DNA from: an uncultured Christensenella sp.
GTDB lineage: Bacteria > Bacillota > Clostridia > Christensenellales > UBA1242
DNA: 34,954 bases
NCBI GenBank assembly: GCA_905195085.1
Contig: CAJJUK010000012.1
Span: 1-34,954, forward strand
Direction: 5' to 3'
The translations under genes were made by a program, and so were the position numbers. This document shows positions 1 to 11,600 of this stretch, piece by piece. Every line of letters begins with the position of its first letter. Within the stretch, counting starts at the first letter, position 1. A model generated the notes under the pieces. It did not search any database. It was not told where the DNA came from and saw only the letters and a list, made by a program, of their open reading frames with translations.

Positions 1-27
1 ATTTTTAATAAATTACATTTTTTTATT

Positions 28-1608
28 TTAATTTTTAAATTTATCCATATATTCTTCATAAGACATTTGCTTGTCAATGATTGTGTTTTCGTCAACAATG
101 TCAATGATTCTATTCGCCACTGTTTCAATGATTTCTTGGTCGCCGGTTGCAAAAAGCATGCAACCTTTGAAATTTATCATTCCTTTGTTCAAAGATGTGA
201 TGCTTTCAAGGTCAAGATGGTTTGTAGGCTCGTCCAAGATCAAAAAGTTTCCAGATTCAAGCATGATTTTTGCGAGCATACATCTGACTTTCTCTCCTCC
301 AGAAAGAACATTGACTTCTTTCAAGCTTTCTTCTCCAGAAAACAACATTCTTCCAAGCCAACCACGAACATAACTTTCGGTTTTGTCTTTTGAATATTGT
401 CTGAGCCAGTCAACAATACTCAAGTGGCAATTTTCAAAATATTCTCTGTTATCTTGTGGAAGATAAGAATATTTTATTGTTTTTCCCCAACGAATTTCTC
501 CGCTGTCTGCTTGTTCTTTTCCTGTCAAAATGTTGAATAATGTTGTCAAAACCAAACTGTTTGATGACAAAAACACAATTTTTTGATCATGTTCAACAGT
601 GAAGGAAAGATTTTTGAACATTCCATTCTTTGTCAACTTTTCCACTTTGAGAATTTCTTTGCCGATTTCTTGTTCGTATTTGAAATCTACATATGGATAT
701 TTCCTTGATGATGGCTTAAAGTCATCGATCGTCAATTTTTCCAATTCCTTCTTTCTGCTTGTCGCTTGTTTTGACTTTGAGGCATTTGCAGAGAATCTTG
801 CAATAAATTCTTTCAATTCTTTTGCACGTTGTTCTGCTTTTTTGTTTTGGTCTTTTGCTTGTCTTGCAAGAAGTTGACTTGTTTCATACCAGAAATCATA
901 GTTTCCCAAATACATATTGATTTCGCCAAAGTCAACATCACAAATGTGGGTGCAAACTTTGTTTAAAAAGTGTCTGTTGTGAGAAACAATGATGACAATG
1001 TTTTCAAAGTCAAGCAAAAAGTTTTCCAACCATCTGATTGTTTTGAAGTCCAAATTGTTTGTAGGTTCGTCCAAAATCAAGATGTCTGGGTTTCCAAACA
1101 ATGCCTGTGCCAACAAAACCTTGACTTTGATTTTTGAGTCAAGAGTGGACATCAAATCATAGAAACAACTTTCTTCAACGCCAAGATTTTGAAGCAAGGT
1201 TTTTGCTTCGCTATCTGCTTCCCAACCACCAAGTTCTGCAAATTCTGTTTCAAGTTCTCCTGCTCTTATTCCGTCTTCATCTGAGAAATCTTCTTTTGCA
1301 TAAAGAGCATCTTTCTCTTTTTGAATTTCCATCAGTCTTTTATGTCCCAAAAGAACAGTGTCCAAAACGGTTTCGTTGTCATATTTGTTTTGATTTTGTT
1401 CCAAAACAGACATTCTTTCTCCTGGAGTTATTGAAACTTCTCCGGTGTTTGGTTCAATTTCGCCGGTCAAAATTTTCAAAAAAGTAGATTTACCGGCACC
1501 ATTTGCACCGATAATTCCGTAACAGTTTCCTTTTGTGAACTTCAGATTCACATCTTTATATAGAGTTCTTCCGCCAAACGCAAGCGAAACATTGATAGCC
1601 TGAATCAT
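28..1608 (-). CDS. ABC-F family ATPase (ribosome-associated type)
   Basis: A 526-residue soluble protein with two ATP-binding cassettes and no membrane segments, as in ABC-F proteins that act on ribosomes. Seen: Walker A GANGAGKST at about 34-42, Walker B ILILDEPTNNLD near 175-187, a charged helical interdomain linker at about 245-310, second signature LSGGEK near 435-440 and second Walker B FLILDEPTNHLD. The first signature is degenerate (LDSKIKVKV, near 157-165), and the second Walker A (LSSNSLVLTT, near 350) lacks GK[ST]. Both defects fall in the same composite ATP site, leaving one complete site. Overall it resembles the YkpA/YbiT branch, whose role is not firmly known; I do not assign resistance. 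The ATG overlaps the upstream gene's stop by one base, with AAGGAG inside that gene, so the two are translationally coupled. Confidence 0.93.
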   Translation of the reverse strand: MIQAINVSLAFGGRTLYKDVNLKFTKGNCYGIIGANGAGKSTFLKILTGEIEPNTGEVSITPGERMSVLEQNQNKYDNETVLDTVLLGHKRLMEIQKEKDALYAKEDFSDEDGIRAGELETEFAELGGWEADSEAKTLLQNLGVEESCFYDLMSTLDSKIKVKVLLAQALFGNPDILILDEPTNNLDFKTIRWLENFLLDFENIVIIVSHNRHFLNKVCTHICDVDFGEINMYLGNYDFWYETSQLLARQAKDQNKKAEQRAKELKEFIARFSANASKSKQATSRKKELEKLTIDDFKPSSRKYPYVDFKYEQEIGKEILKVEKLTKNGMFKNLSFTVEHDQKIVFLSSNSLVLTTLFNILTGKEQADSGEIRWGKTIKYSYLPQDNREYFENCHLSIVDWLRQYSKDKTESYVRGWLGRMLFSGEESLKEVNVLSGGEKVRCMLAKIMLESGNFLILDEPTNHLDLESITSLNKGMINFKGCMLFATGDQEIIETVANRIIDIVDENTIIDKQMSYEEYMDKFKN

Positions 1609-2324
1609 TATTTCTCCTTAACATTTTTTTTGTTTGTTTCAGTTATTTTTGTCTTTTGTTTCAATTCTTTTTCAATTTTTGCAACATTTTCTTTTGATTT
1701 TGTGCTTGATTTTTTCTTTGTTGCAGTTTTTTCGTGTTGAATTTGTTTGGTTGTTTGTTCAAGTACATGAGATTTTTTCTCTTGAATTACTTTTTGTTTC
1801 TTTTCGATCAACTGCAATTTTTCAAGATAAGAAATTTGATATTTGTCTTCAAGATTTATAAGCAATGTTTTTATGTCAATGTGCTCATCAAACAGTTCCA
1901 TCATCAAGTTTGAAAGAATTGGGTTAAGTCGATAGATTTCTTGAAAAGCGTCTTTTTCGTCAAAACGTTGATTTTTGAATTCTTTTAAAAGTGCCTCAGT
2001 GACATCTGTTCTGATGTTGAAGTAAACATTGAGTTTTTCCAAAAATTCGGGTGAAAAATCAAAATTTTCTATGTTTTTTCTCAATTTTTTGATGTTTTTT
2101 ATTGAATTTTTGAAATATTTTTTCACTTCATTTTTATTGTCATAAATAAAATTTGGAAAATTTATATTCAAGGACATTTGATTTAGATATAATCTTTCTT
2201 TCAACAAATCTTTGGTCATAGAAAAATCTTTTGGCAGAGGACTGTATCCTGTCAACTTGTAAACCTTTCCAAGACGGGTGTTTATCATATTCAAAAAATT
2301 GTAAACTTCGTAATTTATTACCAT
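1608..2324 (-). CDS. Unknown Lys-rich helical protein, first gene of the ABC-F operon
   Basis: A 238-residue protein that I do not recognise. No signal peptide or membrane segment is visible. The first 160 residues are rich in Lys, Asn, Phe and Leu and look mostly helical. The last 70 are a low-complexity Lys/Glu/Thr tail (KKKSSTKSKE and similar), probably a disordered, nucleic-acid-compatible tail. It shares an operon with the ABC-F ATPase: its TAA overlaps that gene's ATG, and its last codons contain the ABC-F ribosome-binding site. It has no Shine-Dalgarno sequence of its own. A perfect-consensus promoter ends six bases before its ATG, so the mRNA is predicted to be leaderless. Function unknown; a link to ribosomes or RNA is only a guess from context. 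Confidence 0.75.
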   Translation of the reverse strand: MVINYEVYNFLNMINTRLGKVYKLTGYSPLPKDFSMTKDLLKERLYLNQMSLNINFPNFIYDNKNEVKKYFKNSIKNIKKLRKNIENFDFSPEFLEKLNVYFNIRTDVTEALLKEFKNQRFDEKDAFQEIYRLNPILSNLMMELFDEHIDIKTLLINLEDKYQISYLEKLQLIEKKQKVIQEKKSHVLEQTTKQIQHEKTATKKKSSTKSKENVAKIEKELKQKTKITETNKKNVKEK

Positions 2325-2330
2325 AAAAAC

Positions 2331-2359
2331 ATTATAAACGATTAACCATTTTGTGTCAA
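2331..2359 (-). promoter_or_regulatory. Consensus sigma-A-type promoter, leaderless start
   Basis: On the minus strand, TTGACA (2354-2359), a 17-bp spacer and TATAAT (2331-2336), both perfect consensus. The -10 is followed by exactly six bases (GTTTTT) and then the ATG at 2322-2324. Transcription would start at or next to the A of the start codon, leaving no room for a Shine-Dalgarno site. Confidence 0.85.
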
Positions 2360-2363
2360 CTTT

Positions 2364-2399
2364 AAATTTGATAAATTGCCATTAATCATCATCAAATTT
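2364..2399. repeat. Inverted repeat upstream of the leftward promoter
   Basis: AAATTTGAT (2364-2372) and ATCAAATTT (2391-2399) form a 9-bp perfect inverted repeat with an 18-bp gap. It starts five bases upstream of the -35 of the leftward promoter, in the divergent region shared with the giant gene. It could be an operator. An AT-only 16-bp palindrome follows at 2420-2435. The DNA is very AT-rich, so chance is possible. Confidence 0.3.
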
Positions 2400-2462
2400 G
2401 AATGTTTGGAGTGTGGTTATATATATTAATATATAAATTATGGAAATTTCCGCATTTTTCAC

Positions 2463-2491
2463 TTGCGTAAGAAAGATAAAAATTGTATAAT
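2463..2491 (+). promoter_or_regulatory. Probable promoter of the giant-protein gene
   Basis: TTGCGT (2463-2468), a 17-bp spacer and TATAAT (2486-2491). It would give a leader of about 105 nt ending in GGAG (2596-2599), five bases before the chosen ATG at 2605. A weaker alternative is TAAAAT at 2556-2561. The leader holds a small hairpin (GACTTTTAAGTC, near 2570-2581) just before the ribosome-binding site. Confidence 0.55.
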
Positions 2492-2604
2492 TAATTTGTC
2501 GAAAAAGGCAAACAATATTTTTGTAAGATTTTTATTTACTGCAGTTTCTTTCAGTAAAATGTTTGCTTAGACTTTTAAGTCAATTTTTTGTGAGTGGAGT
2601 TTGT

Positions 2605-5600
2605 ATGAAAAAAAAGAGAGGAGTTCTCAGTCTTTGGAAAGTTATCATACTTGTTATAGTCGGAATTTTGGGAGTTGCAGGGGTGGCCGTGCTTTCTCTC
2701 TATTTGATGGGGAGATTTGATAAAGAATATGTCGAACCTGAAAACATCAGTTTTGTTGAAGATGTCAGTGATGGGGCGGGATATTACAACACCACACTTG
2801 GGCAATATGAAGTGTCATCTGATTTCAGCATGACAATCACAACAACAACTGAAAATGTCACAGAAAGAAAAGTGACTCTTTCATTGAAAAATGGAGTGGC
2901 TCAAAATGGATACATATCAGATGGAATCATCACTGTTCCTCAGGAGGTTTCTCTCAATCAACCATTCACTGTTACTTTGAACACAGAATACAATTCCAAT
3001 CCACAAATTTTGGAAGATTGGATTGTTGGTGGTGTTTCAACTTTGACCGCAAAATCTTCAAATGTTTTGCTTTCCGCACAAACAGTGACAATTTGTGTTG
3101 ACGTTCCTGTTCATGGAATTGATGTGCAGGTTGCAGGAAGTTCTCAAACTGGAACAACTCAAGACGTTGTTGTTGGAACAACATTCACACTGGATACAAT
3201 CTTCTATCCAACAGAAAGCAAATATCTCTTCTCTGATGAAACAAGAGAAAAAGAAGTGTTCTATGCTTTCACATCTTCATACATCTCTTATGATTGGGAA
3301 GAAGAGAGATTTGTTGCAGAGCAAAGAAGTGGAAACAACACAGATACAATAACTGTCTATACTTTTGCAAATTCTTATTATCAAAAACAAATCATGGATA
3401 TGTATTCGTCAATAACAGACAGAGAACTTTTGACATCAAATGTTTTGAGATATCTTGACGATCATCCAGAAGCACGCATGACAAAGACAGTCAATATCAA
3501 AGTTCTTGACATTGATGTTGACAGTGTTGAAATTGGAAATGCTGGAAATTCTTTCAATACATATCTTGACCAATATTTCACATTGACAACTGCATCTGCA
3601 AATGGTGACGGAAAACTTGATTTGTCAATCAAAGACAGCAGTGGTGCTTTGCTTAACTCATTGTTTGGAAATGTCGGAATCAAGATTCCAAAGAATGTTG
3701 AAGGTTTGACCATTCTTGGCGGAAAAGTTATGGAAGTTGTGACAACTGAAAGTGGAACAACAATAACTCAAAAAGATTTTGATTCAACATTTGACTATTC
3801 TGCTGCACCTGAAGGGACTGAATATTACATTCTTCCAAACAATACTCCAAGAGATTTTGCTGATTATTATTGGAGATTTGCTGCATCAACTGCCGAAGAA
3901 TACACACTTGTAATCAATTTCTTCTTTGAAAACGAAGAAGGAAATTGGGAGAATTTCTTTGCTTTCAGCGGGGAAACAAATCATGAGAAGACAATCACTT
4001 TGGTCGCAGAAGAACATGACTATGAAGAAGAGCCTGCATGGCAAACAAATGACACAATCATGCTCACAATCAATTATGACGAAGAAGGAAATTCAATTCC
4101 TGGAAACATTGATTTGTCAAAAGAGTTGAATGCAATAAATCAAGAGAACATCTATAAGACAGTAAGATATTTCTTGTTGATCGACGACAAGGAAGTTGGA
4201 TACGCTGAAGATTTGGATATGCAAAGTGCCTTTGTGTGCGGACCAGGAAAGGTTTACACTCAAGACTATAAAGGACAACCTTTGGCAATTGCGGGAACTC
4301 AAACACCAGACAATGGTTACACACTTTACGAAATTGATGGAACGGTGCTTACAGCAATAAAGAGTTTTTCTGGAAAAGTTAAGGTTATTGCTGCCACAAT
4401 AAAGACCGATGCCGACAACAAACCTTATGTGACAGAAGACGGAAAATATTTGATTGTTAAGACAAGCAGAGTCAAAGATGTCATGGTTGAAAGCACTTTG
4501 TCTATTGCAAACATGGATCCAAGCATTACATTTGCAACAGGAATTCTTCCAAATGCTGAAAACAACAATGATTATTACATTCCTGCAATCAACAGAAATG
4601 AAACTGCTTCTCAAAGAACAATGATAACTTTTGAGCTTGTTTTGAACAACAGCGAAGACACAACAACAGATTCTCAAAAAGTTATTACCGCTTTCAATTC
4701 TGGAAACCTTAAGATTGCTTGTTTGGACATAAATGGCAGACAAACAAATGACTATGTGACATTGCAAGGTTTGGTGGAAAAGAATGTTGGTGAAAATGAA
4801 ATAACATTTGAAGGAACTTTGGCAATTGAAGAAGCTTACTTCTCAGCAGGAAAAAATGCTTGGGATAAGGGAACATATATCAGACTTCAACTTCAATATA
4901 ATGACGGAAAAGAAACATACACAAAAAATGTGACAATCAAAGATGAAACAAAAGATTATTTCTATATCTATTATCAACAACCTGTGTCTATGAAAGCAGA
5001 GTTTGAAGACCAGGTTGATTTGGATAAAGACGGCGACGGCGTTATTGATGATATTGTTGTCAACATCACTGCTTCCAACGGAATCAGCATCACTTGGGGT
5101 GACAGAAAAATTCAAGGAACGACTGAAGAAGTTTTGTCAGCATTAAATGACCTTTTGACATTCACATTGACTGACCAATTTGGAAATGTTATTGAAGAAA
5201 GTTCCGGAATTTACAACATCAGACTCGTTGAAACTCCTGCAGAGGGTTCTGATGATTATATCTTAAGTTTCGACAGCACATTATCAAAAATACAAAATTT
5301 TGTATCCACTCAAGGACAAGAGAAGACAACAACTTTGACTGCGTATATTGTGGACAGGGAAGACAATTTTGTCTATGCGTTTGATGAGACTGGAAATGTT
5401 ACACAAAAACTTATGTCTTCTCAAACTTTGACATTCAAGATTCAAAGTGAAGGGGTCAAAGAACTTAAATATGATCCAACTGATATTGTTGGTGCCATCA
5501 ATGAAGACGATTACGCAACAAGCTCAAGTTTGAGCCAGGCGACTGTCAGAAAATACGTAACAAGCAATCAAACGATTGATATGAACACATTGCTCAAAGT

Positions 5601-8600
5601 TTACACTTCTGGAACAGACGGACAATTGACTGAAGCAGAAAATGTTGTCTACAAATTGGATGAAAGTTTCATCTCGGGATTGAGTTCAACAAACAAAGTT
5701 GACATCATGAAGATGATAAAATTCAATTCTGTTGCAACAATAGACGAAGAGGAAACGGATTCAATTGAAAATTATAGAGATACAGTCATTTCAACAATCA
5801 ACATAATCAATCCATTCAAAGAAGACACACAAATCATTTTCTCTGTGAGAGATGAAAATGAATCATTGTTTGACATTACATTGATTTTGGTTTTGAAAGC
5901 TGATATCACGGTCAGCCAAAACTTTAATGCATATTATGAAGAAAATTCTGATTATTTGGTAACGAGTGGAAATGCCGTAAGTGTGTTTGCAGGACAAACA
6001 TATGATTTGGCCGAATATGTCACACTTTCTTCTCATTTGGGAGTTGATTATTCTTGGACAAGTGCTCTTGGAGCATTGTCATTGGATTCCGACCCTAATG
6101 GAGTGTTCTATTCAACACAAGATTTCTGCAGTTTGTCAGTGGTAAAGGAAGGAGATGCTGTTAAGCAAATCCTTTTGAAAATTGATGATGTATATCAATT
6201 TAGAACCGTAAGTTTCACAATCTACTATGGCAAAAATTCATTCTATGCTTGCAGTATTACAATCACTTTGTATGTCAATCCAAATATTTTGGTTAGAGAA
6301 ACTGTTACAGATGCTGAAAGCAATCCTTTTGTAAACTTGGAAACTTTGAGTTCTCAAACTCTGTCTTCAAGTTACAAACTCTATAAGATGACATCATACA
6401 TTGAAAATGGTGGATTTGATGGAGCTGAAGAGATTGTTTCAAACTTGAATACAGGAAGCGTTTCATTAAGTTATTCAAATGTTTCAGCAGAGAAATATTT
6501 GACAATTGAACAAAATTCAATTGGTACAAATGTTTATAATTATTACTTTGTCAATGGCAGTTCTTTGTCTTTGACATTGGGACAAAAAGTTGAACAAAAA
6601 TATCAAATTGTTGCACAAGTGGTTGGTTCCACAACAACACAAATTGTTGATGCTGTCAAAATCATTGAAAATGGCACAGATAGACAAATTGTGCTTTGTG
6701 AAAAATCAGGAGATTTGACTGTTTCTCTTGATATAGGATTTGGAAGTGGAAGCGATGAAAACCTTGCGTCAAGTGTTTTGAAACGCGACTCAGGAGAAAA
6801 AGTCAATGTTGTGACCTATAATGGTGAAACACATTTGATGTTGGTTCCAGATGCAAAATACAACACTCAAAATGATTTCTCAATCAGCGATGGTTCTGCA
6901 ACAGGAAATGTTTACAGCAATTCAAAAACCGTTTTGTCAACATACAACATCAATGGCTTTGTAAGTTTGACAGGAAACACATTCAATGCAGAAAAAACTT
7001 TGACCGACACAAGAGGAAACTCTTTGACAATCGAGGTTAAGTTGAGTGCCATCGTAAGCAAGATTGGTGACAAATATGTTTATTACAACAACGAGACACT
7101 TCCAGAAAATGTTTCTGACATGGAATTCAACACTTTTGGAGATAACGACTTCAGTGTGATTATTGGTGATTATTCAGGACTTCAAAGTGCAGAAATTTAT
7201 CAAACATTGCAGGCTGGACAAACATACACAATTGTTCACGACAGCAGTGAAGCAATAACTTCTTCTGCCGATGCATTTGGATTCTATTATGATGGGAATC
7301 TCACCGAAGTAAATTATGATTCTGCATCGTATGAAATTTCAATTGTTTCAAATGCGGAAGGATATATTGATGGACTTGCAACATTAAAAACTGAAGGTGA
7401 CAACCTTATTCCAACACAACTTGAAATCAATCACTTAGAAAGTTCTCAATCTGAGGCATATATTGTATTGAGATTTGAACTCTATCAATATTCAGGAAGT
7501 TTGAATTATGTTTGGTATTATCGCATCAAGGTTTCTCCAAGCTTCACAATTGGTTCTGTTCAATATCCATATAATGATGGCGGAGAATATTTGAACACTT
7601 ATTCTCCATACTATGATGAAGCAACAGAAAGTTACACAATTGATCTTGAAGAACCATTCACTGCACAAAACAGCAAGTATGGAACAGGAAAGCGTTTTGG
7701 AGACATAGCAGATTGGATTGGTTATGACGAAGGCGAAGAGCCAACTGTGACAGAACAATACACAATCAAAACTGCCAAGATTGGAGAAAACACAATTTCT
7801 AATTTTGGAGAATATTTCACTTATCAATTTGAAGGAAGCAAGTTTAACATCAAACTTGTGGACAATACAACAAGATTGACTCTCACTCTTGAAAAGAGTT
7901 TCTTGGTCAATGGAGTGAAGATGATTGGAAGCGAAATGCAATATATCATGTATTTCAACCAAGGTGAGAACTATGTTCACTCACTTAAACAATCTGTTAA
8001 TGGCGGAGCGGAAACAACATTGACCGCCAAAAACAACAAATATTCTGCAACAGTCAATGCGGGAAGTGAAGAAGTTGTCTTCATTCCTGACATTAAGATT
8101 TCAAGCAATGGAACAGAAAGCAAGGTCAGCGAATTCTCTGCTTACATTGCCGGAAATGACATGACAAGTTCCTTGATGGTTAAATCATTTGTTAAAGCGG
8201 GATTTGACATCTACACCGATGAAACAGGCGAAACTGTCAAAGAGACATTAAAGGGAGATTTGGTCGTAGGAGATTGGAAAGCTGCAATTGAAAGTTTGGC
8301 TCCAAATGGAAGCGGTATCGTAACTTTGACAGACACAGATGGAACAAAATATTTCGCAAAAACAGAGGCTATTGGTTGGACTTGCGCTTATCTTGACGAA
8401 AGTCAAAAATTGCATATCAAACCACAAGAAACAATCAAACAGGACAGTTACTTTGAAATAGGGTTCTTTACAGATGAAAGAGTTGTGTTTACAATTGATT
8501 TGACTGTGACAAGTTATTTCGATTGGGAAATCAACACAGGTGTTGTGTTTAAAGGTGGAGAAAGATACACAATCAAGAGCGGAACCAATGCTTTGTTCTC

Positions 8601-11600
8601 AAAACTTGAAATTGATTCAACACTTTCAAGTTTGACTATAACTGATTTTGATCTTAAGCTGGATAATGGTGACGAAATCTACAGCTATGTTTTGACAACA
8701 GACACTGAATTGCAAGAAGGAAAGACTTATTACACATACAACGCAGAAACTCAAACATATGCAAAAGTTGATGAACTTGATGTTGCAAACATTGGCACTT
8801 ACTATGAAGCAGGCTTGACATTAAAAGATTTGGTTTACATCAATAATGATGCAACAACATATACAGACAATACAGTTGAATTTTCACATCTTTTGAAAGA
8901 CACAAAATTTGTGTTTATTGGAACATTGACAGACTCTGGCGCAAACACATATTCATTTAATTTTGAATTGAATGTGAAATCATCATTTGTGCTTGAACAA
9001 ACAAGAAGAGTTGTGGACACGACAGATCGTTATGGCAGTGTTGATTTTGACATTGAAATAGAAGAATTGAGATCAAAAATACCTGATCTTATGCCAATTT
9101 ATGACGCTCCAGACGGAAGCGAAAAAACAAAATCTGCATATAAATATGTTGAAGACGCTTCTTATGTTGATACAAAGACAATCACTCCTGCAAATGTTGC
9201 ATCTTCAACTTTGCAAAATGAAACATTTACAGTTGCGTACACATTTAATGAAAAAGAAATTTTCAACTTTGCAGTGACATATAGATATACAATCAAACCA
9301 AATGTTATCGTGACACCAAATTATCCAATGCCAGATGAAAAAACAAAACTTTCAACTGAGTATATTTCAACAACACAAGGTGAGGACGAGATATTTGTCT
9401 CAGACGTGTATGACAAATTCTTTACATCAACTGCACCATTTGGAAAAGCGAACAGAATTGTTGTGGAAAATATTGAAGCTCTTAAGGATGTCTCTTTGAC
9501 AAAAACTTGGAGCATCAGTGTTGCTTCAATCAGTAATGCAACAGTTCAGGTGACAGGAGAGGTTACAAAATCTATCAGCGCTTCATCCGAAGATATGACG
9601 ATTGTCACAAATGTTGACGAAACGACAGTTGGCGGATTGAACATTAAATTTTCAATTGTCAACTCTTCAAGCAATGGTTTGGTGACATTTGATGTTACAG
9701 TTAATAATGTCACAACAACATACAGCGTTGAAATTGTTGCAGGAAGCAACATCAAGATTTCAACGAACACTCCAAATTATTCAAACAACAGAGAAACAAT
9801 TTATGCTGAAGATTTGGCAGCACAATCAAGTCCTTACTTGTTTGAACAATACAGAATCTTGAGTTATTCATTTAATCCATCAGTTGTTTCTGGAACGACT
9901 TATTATTTGAGATTTACAAATTCAAGCAACGAAGTTCAAATTATCACATTGACTGCAGATACATTGAATCAAATTGTCAATGTAGATTTGGGAAAGAGTT
10001 ACACAGGTTTCAGTTATGCAGGAACATTTACAAGCAGAGCTGGAGCAGAAGGAAACACTGATTCTCTTAAAGTTAACGATGAATCAATTTATCTCAGCAT
10101 TCCTGCTTTAACCCACAGAATTGTGGCATATTATTATGACAACACTCCAATTGTGTTTAATACAAATGTTATACTTATGCTTACAGTCACAAAAGACGGT
10201 TCAACAACTGATAAAGAAGCAAATAAATTTGTATTAACAAATGATGACTATGGAACGACTGTAAATCTTGGAGTTTCTGTTAAATTGGGTGATGAAACAA
10301 TTGCAACTTCAGGAACTTACAATTTGTATCTTGACATTGAATTTGAAGTTACAGGCAATGCAGATAAGTCTGACACATACACGACAGTTGAAGTAAATGC
10401 TGGAGTTGAAAGAAACTTGTTGTCATACACATCATTTGGAATCAAAAACCCAAGAACGGGACTTTTGTATGATGCGACAAGTATGTACAATTCAACAGGA
10501 ACATTTACTTTGCAAATTTATGGCTTCTCTGACACAATTAAAGTTGACACAGGAACAAACGACCTGGGAGAAAATGCAACAGAATCTCAAAAACTTGCAA
10601 GAACGGCTGGGGAAATTCACAACAAACTTATAAGCACAGCCGGCAAAGATTTGTCAACAGATGTTGTTTACAGCACTGGACTTTCTCCAAGAGCGGGAAA
10701 AGCTGTTAATGAAGCAAACAGCGCTGGCGAATTGAGACATAACTATATAACAATTTCCGGTGTGCTTAACAACGGAAAAACTGTTGACTATAACATCTAT
10801 GCTCAAGGGGCAAACAATGATGGAAATCATGTTATGATGAGAATCACATATATGGTTAAGATTGGTGATAATTACATCACAGAATCACATAACATCTTGT
10901 TCAAAGTTGTTCCAAACTCAACAATAAGATTCAAGAGTCAACATGAAAACGCACAGAACTACAATTCAAGTTCAACAGAAATTATTAATGGACAAACAGT
11001 GGCAAGCAACGATATTGCTCCATATCAAATTATGTTGTCAAACATTTCAACATCAGGTGACACTGTAGACTTCAATTTGTGGAACACTGAAAATGACACC
11101 AATGCAACGGCTTCTGTAATTTTGGCTAATATGTATGGGCAATCGTCAAGTTCAACAAGTTCATTTAAGTTTACATACAATTCAAACCTTGAAAAAGAAG
11201 GATATAATGACAATAGCAATTTGATTAAAGATAGTTTGGCGGGTTGGAGCAATTCAAGTGATGTTTACACTTACAATTCCGAATATGCAAACCATACAAC
11301 AGGAAACTTGCAGATAAAAGTTAAAACAATAAATCTCGGAGAAAGAAAGTTTATCATTGAGATGGAAAACGTGTTTGGCTATAAGGCACTGTTCTACTTC
11401 ACAATAACAGCAGACGTCAACCCAACAATCTTCTCTATGAGCAACTCATCATTGACTGAAGGAGACACAATCGGGGTTGGGCTCAGATTCCAAACAGTGA
11501 CACCTTCAACAACAACCGAAGGAAATGTGATGTTTGAAGAATTCACTTATGGAGCTCAATCTGGACAAGGTAATCCACAAAACACAATCACTATCAATTT

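Noticed and set aside
2563..2604. TTG start of the giant protein frame
   Set aside because: No ribosome-binding site is present; ATG 2605 has GGAG five bases upstream and gives a typical signal-anchor.
5017..5052. Dockerin or cellulosome signature in the giant protein
   Set aside because: Only one DxDxDG loop is present, not the paired 22-residue repeats of a dockerin; an isolated calcium loop is more likely.
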